64,000 bases of DNA from Lineus longissimus (lineage: Eukaryota > Nemertea > Pilidiophora > Heteronemertea > Lineidae), in the NCBI RefSeq assembly GCF_910592395.1, contig NC_088309.1:25298599-25362598 (forward strand), given 5' to 3'. The notes beneath the pieces were generated by a model. That model was given only the letters and a program-made list of their open reading frames with translations, was not told the origin of the DNA and ran no database searches. The position numbers and the translations under genes were made by a program. Within the stretch, counting starts at the first letter, position 1. The number at the start of each line of letters is the position of its first letter. Shown in pieces: positions 27,351 to 39,093 of this stretch.

Positions 27351-28136
27351 CTTCGTCTGTTCCTGATGATATGTGTCTAGAAGTCGCAAATAAAAATCCT
27401 ATTGGTATATCTATTAGTAAATCCGTATGTATGTTTTTTGCTTATCGGAAATTCTATTTAAAAAATTCTAAATCAATAAACAACCGATATTTGAATGTAC
27501 ATTGATTTAATTTTATTGATGAAGTTTTAAGACTTTTTATCAGGATTATAAATATTGCCGGTGTAATTGCGTTTACTGTATCTCAAAACAGGCCTAGCAT
27601 AAGAAATAAGACAAGTAAAAGTATGCTTAAATGCTTAAATTCAATGCCCCCTACAGTTTCAAATTTTCAAATTTAATGTCGGCACAAAGAACAGAGTTGA
27701 AACAGGATATAGTCGTAGACTACATTACCAAGAAGAAATCATATCCGAGGAAAACTTTGGTGCTTACAATAAAAAAAAATTCAGTTTTGAAGATGTAATA
27801 TCTGATGGAGACACTGTCTCCCTACCAAAAACGAAATCTTGCAATGTAAGTAAAACGGGTGGTGGAAATCGTAGATGAAGTTCACGGAACAATTCATATC
27901 ACTGTTGAGTCAAAGAAATAGTGCAATGAATCTTCAATAACATTTTGTGAACAAAACTGACAACTGCATGGGATTTTCAATCACATGGTTAACATACAAA
28001 TCATCGTTTAAAAAACCACTACAACCATTCGGTAAACGACTGTGTGAAAAATACTGCCCTCTCTGGTGGTGCAGCAATAAAACCACATATAAAGGTGGCT
28101 TAGCAGTAAACAACATGTCTTGGAGAAATTCAAAAT
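27351..28136. other. Intergenic spacer of the lectin array (B-C)
   Basis: Same duplicated spacer as between A and B, slightly shorter because a block of about 150 bp near 24430-24590 is absent here. It holds no independent gene. The promoter of unit B should lie just right of 27350. Confidence 0.6.
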
Positions 28137-30157
28137 TCAAAACAATGGAGCGGTAAAATCCCAGGAATATACAAGACTTCCCACTTCAGCTCCGGTTGTA
28201 ACTGCACGATGGAAGAAGTTGACCTTTGACAGCCGACACCTCCCTGCTGTCGAATAGGACAGGGACACACAGTCTTCGGTCGTCTTGCAGATGATAACGC
28301 AATAGAACACATCGCGTGCCTGTTCTTCTGATAGCTGGTGTGCAACAGGAATATTACTATCCTTCTGATACAATTGGTACCAAGTACCTGAAATCAGACA
28401 GGACATATGACTGAACTTGTGATGTCTATAGAGATGCCGAAGGGTGTCTTGGCGTTGATGCTGGTGACCACTGCTTGGCTGCAGAAGTCTCGATAAATGT
28501 ATGTGCTCATTGCACAATAACAATTGCAAATGAGACCACACCAACTGGAAACCAAAAGTACTGAACTCTCTTATGGCAAATATTTAGAAGAAATTAAGCT
28601 AAAACTTTCGGAGTTAATCAAGATTAGAAGAAGTATACAATCTTCTTTGTGTCACTTCCTCCAAACCGAATATGATGTTTCATCGACATGTGTAGTATGC
28701 TTAATGTTTGAACCTCACTCTCAATGCACCACTACAGCAAAAGATAAAACTCTTACCCCCGGTCGGCCGAGTTAAACAATATTCCCTCGTCTTCTCCATC
28801 TCCTCTGGCGAGAGCGCCAACTTGTGTAGCATGATGCAACTCATCCGACCACTGAAGTAACTTTCAAGGGACGTGGCTTCGGTTCCCGGTCTCTTCCCAA
28901 CATGGATAAGTTCACCCTCAGTCACAGCTAGATTTTTCTTGGTGACGTCAAATTGCTTCACCTTGTCATTCATCTTCAATGTTACTTTCCAATTCTTTAC
29001 GTCATAACTAACACCAATGAACAGCCACATGTTGAAGTTTAGGGAAAACGCCTGCTGACAGTAATGAGCCGACGGGGAGGAATTGCGAAAGAGGAATTGT
29101 ATAGTTAGTGTTTTATTCGGCCAGTTCCATATGAATGTGGGATGTAGTGGTCGTCGCGGGTTCAACCATTCCCATAAACATCCAACCTTTTTGTCCGTGT
29201 AAATAAAACTCGTGTACGAGAAGCCGCCAGCAGCACCGACGTCTAAACCAGAATTATTTATTGTCATGTAGGAATTCCCATTACCAGCGAATTGCAGCGC
29301 CGTATCTTTCACTCCCGACGGCCCGATGGCGAGTTGCAGCCCATAGCCGACCCCGTTATTCTCATTGCCGGACACATCTTTGGTCATCGACCTTGAGTCC
29401 ATCGGCCAGAAGCCAATCGGAGGGGTGACATCTGTAAGATTTTTTTAAAGGATACCTGTCATAAAAAAATAATAACGTTATCTTCAGGCTGTAGCTTTAG
29501 GCCAGATTCCTCTCGGCTTTTCTTTGCAATCCATAACGTTTAAGAAACTAACACCTCAAGCTATGTACATGTAACACCGACAGCAAGTCGTGATTTTGAG
29601 AATGCAACTGGGGAAATATTCTTGAAAAGTCAAAGATTAATCGTATGATCAATTCATTACTTCGGGATCGAACCTTGTAAGGAGATACGCAACTATAGGT
29701 TCGGCATCGGACCTGCATGTATAGCTATAATTTGTACCCCAGTGAAAATATTGGGGTTAGGGTAGGTTCACAGTGAATGCTGTTGCAACAATATATTTTT
29801 TTCGACTGCGATATTGCACGCGTGACGGCCTTGTAATTTGACGCCCAACTGCATATTCAAACAAAGGATCTGCGATTACGCATGTCCTGTGCGATTCAAA
29901 CAAATCGCGATTGCGCATATACTGTCAAACGCGACTTGGATTGAATGGCAGAAGGCATTCGTTTTTGCAGAACAAGACCCTTTGTTTGGGTGTTTTGGTG
30001 TAGAATGGAGAATAACATTGCGAAGCTGTAACGGATGCGCTGGTCGCAATCGCATGCTACGAAAGCCGACCCAAACCCGAACTCGGTTGCACCTACCTGG
30101 CGAGACCAATATGATGCTCAAAAACCAGACAGTTAGAAATGCATTTGAATCCTCCAT
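28137..30157 (-). CDS. Secreted LamG-PAN lectin-like protein, unit C
   Basis: Three minus-strand exons: 30157-30097 (signal peptide), 29431-28757 (LamG) and 28387-28137 (PAN), all phase 1, 328 residues. The first codon after the signal exon differs from A and B: it reads Asp instead of Glu, because exon 2 starts with AT. LamG motifs are as in unit B (AGNGNSYMTINNSG, WLFIGVSYDVKNWKV, GRMSCIMLHKLALSPEEM). The PAN exon is identical in its peptide to that of unit D. High identity of exons, introns and spacers with B implies recent duplication or gene conversion. Confidence 0.83.
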
Positions 30158-31106
30158 CTTCGTCTGTTCCTATGTGTCTAGAAGTCGCAAATAAAAATCC
30201 TATTGGTATATCTAATAGTAAATCCGTATGTATGTTTTTCGCTGATCGGAAATTCTATTAAAAAAAATCTAAATCAATAAACAACCAATATTTGAATGTA
30301 CATTGATTTAATTTTATTGATGAGGTTTTAAGACTTTTTATCAGGATTATAAATATTGCCGGTGTAATGTTTTTGAGTGTTTCTGTTTTTGAGTGTTTCC
30401 CCTCATTGTTTGGGAACGCTCAAAAATAGATTGACAAGTTTTTCTGTGTATCCCCCCTATTGAAAAGTCATGGTCTCTCTAGCTGCCTATTGTTTGGAAA
30501 CACTGACACATGGGAAACAACCACAGATGTTACACCGGTGTAATTGCGTTTATTGTATCTCAAAACAGGCCTAGCATAAGAAATAAGACAAGTAAAAGTA
30601 TGCTTAAATGCTTAAATTCAATGCCCCCTACAGTTTCAAATTTTCATGTCGGCACAAAGAACAGAGTTGAAACAGGATATAGTCGTAGACTTCATTACCA
30701 AGAAGAAATCATATCCGAGGAAAACTTTGGTGCTTACAATAAAAAAATATTCAGTTTTGAAGATGTAATATCTGATGGAGACACTGTCTCCCTACCAAAA
30801 ACGAAATCTTGCAATGTAAGTAAAACGGGTGGTGGAAATCGTAGATGAAGTTCACGGAACAATTCATATCGCTGTTGAGTCAAAGAAATAGTGCAATGAA
30901 TCTTCAATAACATTTTGTGAACAAAACTGACAACTGCATGGGATTTTCAATCACATGGTTAACATACAAATCATCGTTTAAAAAACCACTACAACCATTC
31001 CGTAAACGACTGTGTAAAAAATACTGCCCTCTCTGGTGGTGCAGCAATAAAACCACATATAAAGGTGGCTTAGCAGTAAACAACATGTCTTGGAGAAATT
31101 CAAAAT
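30158..31106. other. Intergenic spacer of the lectin array (C-D) with MITE
   Basis: Third copy of the array spacer. It differs from the other two by a 178-bp insertion (30360-30537) belonging to a small inverted-repeat element family. The rest matches 27351-28136 closely. Confidence 0.65.
30360..30537 (+). mobile_element. 178-bp MITE, family CGGTGTAA, copy 1
   Basis: The insertion is absent from the equivalent spacer positions at about 24729 and 27560, where the sequence runs straight through GCCGGTGTAATTGCG or a close variant. It starts CGGTGTAATGTTTTTGAG and ends TTACACCG, so the terminal inverted repeat is about 8 bp; GTGTAA follows the insertion again, consistent with a target duplication. 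The internal words TTGTTTGGGAACGCTC, GATTGACAAG and CTCTAGC recur in the copies at 48161-48329 and 49991-50150. It has no coding capacity. Confidence 0.75.
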
Positions 31107-32846
31107 TCAAAACAATGGAGCGGTAAAATCCCAGGAATATACAAGACTTCCCACTTCAGCTCCGGTTGTAACTGCACGATGGAAGAAGTTGACCTTTGAC
31201 AGCCGACACCTCCCTGCTGTCGAATAGGACAGGGACACACAGTCTTCGGTCGTCTTGCAGATGATAACGCAATAGAACACATCGCGTGCCTGTTCTTCTG
31301 ATAGCTGGTGTGCAACAGGAATATTACTATCCTTCTGATACAATTGGTACCAAGTACCTGAAATCAGACAGGACATATGACTGAACTTGTGATGTCTATA
31401 GAGATGCCGAAGGGTGTCTTGGCGTTGATGCTGGTGACCACTGCTTAGCTGCAGAAGTGTCGAAAAATGTATGTGCTCATTGCACAATAACAATTGCAAA
31501 TGAGACCACACCAACTGGAAACCAAAAGTACTGACCTCTCTTATGGCAAATATCTAGTAGAAATTTAGCTAAAACTTTTGGAGTTATTCAAGATCAAAAG
31601 AAGTATACAATCTTCTTTGTGTCACTTCCTCCAAACCGAATATGATGTTTCATCGACATGTGTAGTATGCTTAATGTTTGAACCTCACTCTCAATGCACC
31701 ACTACAGCAAAAGATAAAACTCTTACCCCCGGTCGGCCGAGTTAAACAATATTCCCTCGTCTTCTCCATCTCCTCTGGCGAGAGCGCCAACTTGTGTAGC
31801 ATGATGCAACTCATCCGACCACTGAAGTAACTTCTAAGGGACGTGGCGTCGGTCCCCGGTCTCTTCCCAACATGGATAAGTTCACCCTCAGTCAGAGCTA
31901 GATTTTTCTTGGTGACGTCAAATTGCTTCACCTTGTTATTCATCTTCAATGTTACTTTCCTATTCTTTACGTCATAACTTACACCTATGAACAGCCACTT
32001 GTTGTACTCTATGGGAAATTTTGGCCGGACAAGAAAAATTTCTGCGTTGCTGCTAGCCGACTGGAACTTTACCAAGAGTTCTTTGTCTGGCCAGCTCCAT
32101 ACGTATGTATGTGACGGACGTGCAACTGACGACCATCCCAGAGGCAACCGTCTTTCTTATCAGCGTAAATGAAACTCGTGTACGAGAAGCTGCCAGCAGC
32201 ACCGACGTCTAAACCAGAATTATTTATTGTCATGTAGGAATTCCCATGACCAGCGAATTGCAGCGCTGTATCTTTCACTCCTGTTGGCCCGATGGCGAGT
32301 TGCAGCCCATAGCCGACCCCGTTATTCTCATTGCCGGACACATCTTTGGTCATCGACCTTGAGTCCATCGGCCAGAAGCCAATCGGAGGGGTGGTTTCTG
32401 TAAAAAGGACACAATATGCACTTTAAAACCTAGTTACCCATCAACCATATTCCTGCGTTTGGCTTGGATACAGTTTTAATAATAGGGATGACTTGCTCGC
32501 ATTTACAGCGGTCTTGTCCCGTGGCGCACAATCAATGTTTGTCGGTAGCTTGGCAAAAAAACGTTTCCTTCCTGCAGAAGGGCGCACCTACATCTATCTA
32601 CCTGGTCGAGGACACCTGGAAGATTCTTGAACTATTCAGATCCGCAAGGCACGGAACAACTGTGTGAACAGAATATGCCTTTATCCGCTCCGGGCCCTCT
32701 CCTACAATGCCAACTGCCTCAAGTGACCAGACTAAGACGATACCAAGGACCGCTGCGTCTAAAACGAGGCCCAATGTATTTTCCATCAGAAACATGACAT
32801 GCTCTGACAAGGGCCTTTTAAAATGTCGAATCTTCATATAGGTCAC
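31107..32846 (-). pseudogene. LamG-PAN unit D, frameshifted
   Basis: The LamG exon (32397-31727) and PAN exon (31357-31107) have the same splice sites as units A-C. The LamG exon is 671 nt instead of 675, and one base is missing at about 32136 relative to the other units (CCATCCC against CCATTCCC on plus), shifting the frame in the middle of the domain. Either the unit is a pseudogene or this is an assembly error. From the shift to about 31990 the peptide is very unlike B and C (for example HTYVWSWPDKELLVKFQSAS), with identity restored on both sides. The 5' end also differs: a candidate signal-peptide ATG lies at 32786 (MENTLGLVLDAAVLGIVLVW), but I found no donor of matching phase with confidence. 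Confidence 0.7.
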
Positions 32847-33299
32847 GTCGTCACGTGTTATGCTTCACATGTCACGATTCACACACACCCCCCTCCGACG
32901 TGAACGAAAGAAAAATTATTCCCATCACTGCCCAGGCTACATACAGCTGTGCCCAAAAGTTTATGTAAACGCGTCAATCAATGACACAATTTGGAAAGAA
33001 TTTACCACTTACCATCTGATAAGAATATTATGCTCAGAAACATGAAGACGAGAAATGAATTCGAAAGCTGCATCTCCGTTCAGTCCATTCTTGGTTCCCT
33101 GGAGTCACGAACTAAACTATTTGTCTTCATTCATTGTGTTTGTTTCCTTGGATACTGCGCCCATTAAGAACTTTTTTGTCCATATATACCATCAATACGA
33201 AGTGGCGGCATTTTGCTGCGTTTTAATGAAACTGATAGACATTATGGACAATGTACCGAAAAAAAAATGCGTTTCATATGAATAATCAATGTCATGAAA

Positions 33300-33425
33300 G
33301 GCGTAATACCAAACGGCCAAAACCATTGGCCAGACAGGGGAGTCCTAGCAGTTCGTGTAGTGCATTGCATAAGTACTATATGTACAGGTGACCCCCTATT
33401 GGGCAGTACCCATTCACCTGTTGCC
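33300..33425 (+). repeat. Dispersed repeat, copy 2
   Basis: Second copy of the repeat at 16218-16350, same orientation, with several short deletions (for example loss of a TAGGCCTAC segment near the 3' side). Shared words include GGCCAGACAGGGGAGTCCT and GTACAGGTGACCCCCTATTG. Confidence 0.65.
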
Positions 33426-33679
33426 TGAGAACGGATGTCACTTGTTGAATACGCAAAGCTCGCTATCCTAATTGTTCCGTTCTGCTAATGCATCATCGAG
33501 CGATGCTGTCCAAAATATCAAAAATCACTAATATAGCCTTGTGGTGTGGAGTGAACCAGTGGCTGTGCGAAATGAAAATAAGAACTAGATTACCCTTCAA
33601 TGACGTCCCACCTTTGTCTAGCTAGAAAAATGCAGAGAAAGGGATCTTGGTGCAAACGTCCAAATATCATCTCTTGGAG

Positions 33680-34025
33680 AGCCCGTATGGCCATGATTGC
33701 AACCTAGGCGCGGCAACAGCACTTAATGGACTTGGTACCGAATATCCTGAAGAACTGTTGTACGAAACTCCACAAGATATCCTCTCAATTGTGTCAAACA
33801 CTAAAATCGCGAAGAACTGAGGTATGTTCGACATCCGCAGTTTTTCAAGCTGCGCCGGGCCCGTTCTTTTGGAACAAACTGACCCAAGCCCTTCGAGCCG
33901 AGACAAACCTTGAAAAATTAAAGAGACGGTTATAACGTTGTTTTTTGAGGAGTGGAGAGGGGCGCTTTGAGGGTAGTATTTCCCGCAGAAGAGCACCATA
34001 TAGATGGCCATTGTCATTATCATTA
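33680..34025 (+). mobile_element. 3' end of a non-LTR retrotransposon (LINE)
   Basis: The plus-strand frame ending at 33935 gives AVFQAAPGPFFWNKLTQALR followed by ETNLEKLKRRL. This is the pattern found at the very C-terminus of many LINE reverse transcriptases (aromatic, PR-x-WN-x-LP, LR, FK-x-x-LK). A GCGCTTTGAG word and a TGTCATTATCATTATCAAT tail follow, as is usual for such 3' UTRs with simple-repeat tails. The element is 5'-truncated, and the catalytic domain is absent. Confidence 0.55.
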
Positions 34026-34838
34026 TCAATTACATTTAGAGCAGCTTGTTAACAAGTTGGCATAATGCGCCAAGATCTTGGATTAAAAAGTTGCACGTGA
34101 TACACCGAGAAAAGCATCAAATCTCTGCTGTACGTACCCCAGGCGGTGAAGAGACGAACGAAACATCAGTGACATAATGAATAAAATCACTAAGCAAGTG
34201 TTGCACATGACGATTGGCACATGGGGAAGTTACCTTTGAGGTGCCGGGACGTATAGTGGGGCGAGGAAGCGCCGGTCTATAGACCATTCCTAAAATACGC
34301 TGCCACCGAGTTGCACAATCAAAGGAAGTGACATATAGTGAGGCTACACTAAAAGCTGCCGATCAAAGCAGCCAATTGTGGAATACCTGGAGGTGAAGAG
34401 GCGAATGAAACATCAATGTAATGAATAGAATCATTGAAGCAGGTGTTGCACAGGGCGGTGTTGTCACTGTCGTTAGCAGAGTGACATCTGCATATATGGG
34501 GCTCAATAGAGTCCATGGAGGATCAATGTAATTATACCATTCGTTAAACAGCCTTTACACAGCTTTGACATGATACAATAGACACTGGGCCTTCAGTATA
34601 AACCAGCCATGATTCACTTCGGGATTAAGATTAAGCTCTACTGCTGAAGTGGACCCCACAACTATTAGAATTTCTATTACAAAAACAACAGGTAGATTAG
34701 ACGTTGTTTCTCTTAGGAATTAATTCGTAGGGCAGATGGATTAGACGTTATTTATATAGCAGATGGATATGCATCGATCAATAGACGTTTCTTTCTCTCG
34801 CAGATGCATTAATTTCATTCATACGCCATATACATTAG

Positions 34839-35003
34839 GGGCCAAATTCATAAAGGGCGTTTAAGGGTTAGACGTGTGTAACTACTCCCTGATCAGTTTC
34901 AGGGCCTATTCATATTCGGTGAAGATTTACATGAAGGACCTGAATCTGTCTATTCAGTAGTTAAACGCTGTTTTAAGCTAAACGCCCTTTATGAATTTGG
35001 CCC
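34839..35003. mobile_element. 165-bp MITE with perfect 25-bp terminal inverted repeats
   Basis: 34839-34863 begins GGGCCAAATTCATAAAGGGC and ends GTTTA; 34979-35003 is its exact reverse complement. The interior is non-coding. Perfect ends suggest recent activity or selection on pairing. No clear target duplication is visible. It sits 164 bp upstream of the rolling stone start codon, so it may fall within that promoter. Confidence 0.8.
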
Positions 35004-35166
35004 ATGATGTTTATTTCAGGAGCAGATGGAACAATTCTATCATATAGATTTCTTCTAAGGCGTATAATTAAGGCAGATGCGACATAGAGTAGATTATTCA
35101 TTATCCAGCCATGTTATTTCTCTGCCAAATCATCCACGTACTTTGTGTTGGTTTCCATTTGACAGA

Positions 35167-37424
35167 ATGCCTGAAAACGGATGCTCTGGTTGCTGTCCAG
35201 GGAATGAGTGCCGTCTCGCCAACTTCAAGCTCGATCATCCCCATCCTAGGTTGTTCATGACGGCACGGGTAAGTTCGTTTCAACGCTTGAAAAAATTCAG
35301 CACAATCAAGTTTGTAAATCCACAGACTGTGAATGTGCACAGAAATGGTCCATCTTACATGTATTTTACCGTAAGAGATGGACCTTTTGCGCACAACAGC
35401 ATGAAAAATAATGCTAACCGACCAAGCTAACCATGATATCTATCATCATGCATGCATCAGCTAGCGCTGCCATCCAAGGTCGCTTTCGGGTGAAAGAAGC
35501 GGGCGAGTCCGACGAGCGGAGCCAAGTGATCGACACCTGGCCCTGATAGCTGTGATTGTTAAACATCTCCCTCACGCTCTCTTCCAGTGGAACGTTGGCC
35601 AAGGCTGGTTTGTTGCGTACAGAGTAATCGCAGCTGCGTTCTGGTTGTCTTGGACTATTGCCAGTGTCGTTTGGAACTATGGCTGGTACACGTACGAGGA
35701 GAACCGTTTTCTCTGGATCATATACTTAACCGATTGGAACCTAACCCTGATGACACTGAGAGCCATTGTCCATGCCAGCGTTGCCATCTACTACCTTCAC
35801 CGAACCCGATCAGGTAGAGTTATAAACAACTCTGGTGTGTGCACTTATGCCATTCGCTGATCAAGAGGAGACTATGCATCAATTTGAAGACAATTGCAAT
35901 TTCCCACGATAAATTGTTTTCAGAATGATTTAAAGTATGCTTCTCTGAAAGCTTTCTGACAAAGCGCACCCGTCGAAACTTTGCTTCCGGTGCAATTCTT
36001 CTCAGTCAATACATTGGCACCAAATCGCCCAATAGCTTAGTCAATAATGTTCATTACGAATCTAAAGTGAACCATCGGGTACAAATGTCGTTCCACAACG
36101 GCAAAAAACACGTCTTTATGAAAGTAAGCTCATCACATTTTCTTTTCTTCCAGGAACACTAGTCTTCACGTCAATGCCACTCTACCTCCGGTTCCTGTGG
36201 GTTTTGTTCAACTTGTCCACGACAGCAGCTCTTGTCATCACTGGCTTTTATTGGGTAGCCGCTTACGCAGGTAAGATAGATAACGACATGGAACATGCTT
36301 AATGACATCGCAGTGGGAGTGGCTTGAATAACGGTATTAGAAACGTGAAACTAGAACCGTAATTAACTATCCTTGTCAGAACACATACACACAACTAGCT
36401 GTTGTCGTACCACATCCTGTTATAGGGCAGCACTGCAAGTCATCAGTAATCTGCCAGACAATTTCGCCTATAAAGGAGATAAGCTTCTTTTGGAATGGCA
36501 ATCATAAATGCACAGGCATATTCCTCCAAGGGAGACGTTGCGTCCATTCAATGGCAAATATACATTCTTTGCATTATTTGAGTATTTTTCTGATTGGAAT
36601 TATCTCGCTTTTATAGTACATGACACCCGCACTGCATCGTGTCCCAAATCTGGACATTCTTACGTATCATCTACGTTCGAATAGAGTGGGTTTAGACTTA
36701 TTGAATCGTTTCTATTCACAGCTGGTTCTGAATAGAAACGATTCAATAGGTCGGAACCGGATCTACCTAGACGTAGTTTACGCACTATTGTTCAGATTCC
36801 GAACATTATAGTGTGATACGTATTACTTAAACGGATATACCTACAGAATTAAAGTGCATGGTTTCCGATGGATAGTACATACAATCATGTTAGTTCTTTT
36901 TCAATGAAACGTCCTTCTTCTTTTCAGACTCCACTTCCCTGCTTTCGGCAGACCTACTTAACCACGCCGCCAACACTATCTACGTCATCATGGACGTCAT
37001 AGTGGTTGCCATCCCGTACAGGATACTGCATATCTTTCAACCAATGCTCTACGCCGTAACCTATCTTGTCTTTGCTGCCATCTACCAAGTTTCCGGCGGC
37101 TTGAGCGCATCTGATAAACCATACATTTACCGTGCATTGGACTGGATTCAAGCCCCTAAGACAGCCGCCATGTATACTGCTCTTTCGGTATTTGGGGTCA
37201 CCCCAGTCGCATATGCAATTCTCTTCGGCCTATCTAAAGCCAGGGAAGCGATATACGACCGCTGGTTTGCCCACAAACAGAATGATCAACATGGTGACTT
37301 CAATGAAGCTTTCGATTACACGGAACTTGGTGAGGCTGAGGCTGCCTCTCAGACAAGCAGAAAGGATCATGCTGGAACGCCGCTGAAAGAAAATACTTCC
37401 GGGGACAACAAGTATGTGACATGA
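35167..37424 (+). CDS. Rolling stone-family multi-pass membrane protein
   Basis: Four exons: 35167-35268, 35588-35813, 36154-36270 and 36928-37424 (phases 0, 1, 1), 313 residues, stop TGA. It starts MPENGCSGCCPGNECRLANF, a cysteine-rich cytosolic-type head, followed by about six hydrophobic segments: VIAAAFWLSWTIASVVW, LTLMTLRAIVHASVAIYYL, RFLWVLFNLSTTAALVITGF, TIYVIMDVIVVAIPYRILHI, MLYAVTYLVFAAIYQVSG and YTALSVFGVTPVAYAILFGL. The family signatures FLWIIYLTDWNL, HAANTIYVIMDV, IPYRILH and YIYRALDW match the Drosophila rolling stone group, which is needed for myoblast fusion in flies; the role elsewhere is unclear. The tail is hydrophilic and acidic (EAFDYTELGEAEA). AATAAA at 37830-37835 could end the transcript. 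Confidence 0.88.
36661..36822. repeat. Nested inverted-repeat element in the last rolling stone intron
   Basis: The inner arms TATTGAATCGTTTCTATTCA (36699-36718) and 36729-36748 are perfect 20-bp complements with a 10-base loop. The outer ends TACGTATCA (36661-36669) and TGATACGTA (36814-36822) are also complementary. The two layers suggest a foldback or MITE-type insertion inside the intron between exons 3 and 4. Confidence 0.65.
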
Positions 37425-39093
37425 ATTAGTACTGGAGAATGTTCAAGCACAGTTGATTAATATATCATTTGAAGATAGTACATGCGCTATGCAATTCAAC
37501 ATTTAAATCCGAATGTCATGTTTGTAGATGACAGGGTGATTATACAAACATATGATAACTAAACTCATTGTCTGCATTTCTACTTCAACGATGTCATATA
37601 TGATATTAGGTTTAGGACTTCTTCTCCAGACACATTCACCGGGGACTAACTCCTACTTATGTATAGCATACTGTCACATTTGCACAAAATATCTGCACTA
37701 TACTAAAGTTCGGCATCAAGACCTTTATAGCGCTTCAAGGCTGCTCTCTGTTAATTCATGTAATCGTGATGCACCTTGACAGTATGCATGCATGTATACT
37801 TACATTTCTGGCTTAGAAAGCGAAGTGGAAATAAATGAACGCACTGCATGTAACAAGAGTTCGAATTCGACTTTGTAGCCTATCTAACGTTCCCTTGAAA
37901 GCACGCTAGTCAATTTTGCTATCCTATTTATACTTTCTCATGATAGCGAGAAGGACGAGGCCAGTGGTGCTTTACAATCACTCTAAGGTCTCATAAGATT
38001 CCTCTTTTTCCCTCTGGCCTCGCGTGTTTAAAAAAAGGAAACTGGCTGGCGGGGAGCAGTAGATTATATCTGGAATTAATTAGCTACCTTTGGTTACAAA
38101 CACATTTCTGTCTGAGGCTCTGTTATAAGAGCAGGCTTGTTATGTTCTTCATTTTTGTGATTTGTGCCGATGCGCACTCTTGTTCGAGTTTTATTAAGAA
38201 GGCGTCAGATGAGCCTGATAGACGTGCCGACTTATCGGCGGTGAATATCGTCCTAAAGGTGATCTGTCGGACGCACCATCAAAAACGGGTGGCCAATCAA
38301 ATTGCTCGACAAAAAATAATTAAATGACGGCCTGAATTGATAGTGCCAACCTCCGGATCAGGTTACCCTTCTATACAACATGCATGCACTGTGGATTTGG
38401 GTCAGGTCAACATCCCTGGAACCGTTACTCATTGAACACCTTACACTCACTCGTGGTTGTCTCAGGAGACACGCACTGAAAGCCATCATAATTGAAGACA
38501 GAGGACGCGTGGGAAAGGAGGGGAATGCAGGGAGACTACCGATAAAGTAATAGGCCTTCTGACGGCCGATCAGGGGTGAGTTATCGGTGGTGAAGGACGG
38601 ATATACGCAGAACGACGGCGGATCGACATGCTGAACGAAGGTCATTACTATACTAAAAACAGGTCGACGGACACAGTTCACAGAATGTATGATATTTTCT
38701 TAGAATATCAAACTAGTGCTACTCTTAATGTATATATCACTATAATTCAGCTCGCTATTGAAAATGTCAAATTGTGCACTTAACAACATACTTTGCGACG
38801 TATTTCAATAGCATTGGTTGTATATGATTGGAATTGAGCGGTAATCTCTGTGTACGTGGAGGTATGGCAAGTATATCCATTAGCCTAACTATCAACACAT
38901 ATAGATTGCAATACATTGGAGATAAGTGGACTAACCACATTAACATGAAGGGACTGTACTTGTGATTTAGCCTAACATGTGAAGTGTGGCAGAGCTATAC
39001 TGTGTCCTTCGTAGTCTTCCGGATTTTTTGAATTTTTCAAAATGCACATCGACTTTTGATAATCAGCTCGCCTGTGACGGCTCGGCTCTCAGT
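37425..39093. other. Intergenic region before the ROCO gene
   Basis: It holds the 3' UTR of the rolling stone gene (AATAAA at 37830) and then presumably the 5' UTR and promoter of the ROCO gene. I see no recognisable element or gene; open frames are short and unsupported. The reading frame is closed by TGA at 38980, so the first in-frame ATG of the ROCO gene is 39094. Confidence 0.5.

Larger units (their letters stand above)
32847..35166. other. Intergenic region with transposon relics
   Basis: Between the lectin array and the rolling stone gene. It holds repeat copy 2 (33300-33425), a LINE 3' end (33680-34025), a degenerate 75-bp direct repeat (34141-34215 and 34390-34456), loosely repeated GCAGATGGATTAGACGTT words at 34690-34830 and 35020-35080, and a MITE (34839-35003). 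No gene of its own is supported. Confidence 0.6.

Noticed and set aside
27934-28156. Open frames on both strands in the array spacer, repeated at 30904-31126
   Set aside because: No domain, no splice context and no signal; duplicates of the spacer and not selected coding sequence as far as I can see.
38986-39093. Upstream extension of the ROCO frame to 38986
   Set aside because: It begins with GTG and contains no ATG; a TGA closes the frame at 38980. The first ATG, at 39094, has a good context.
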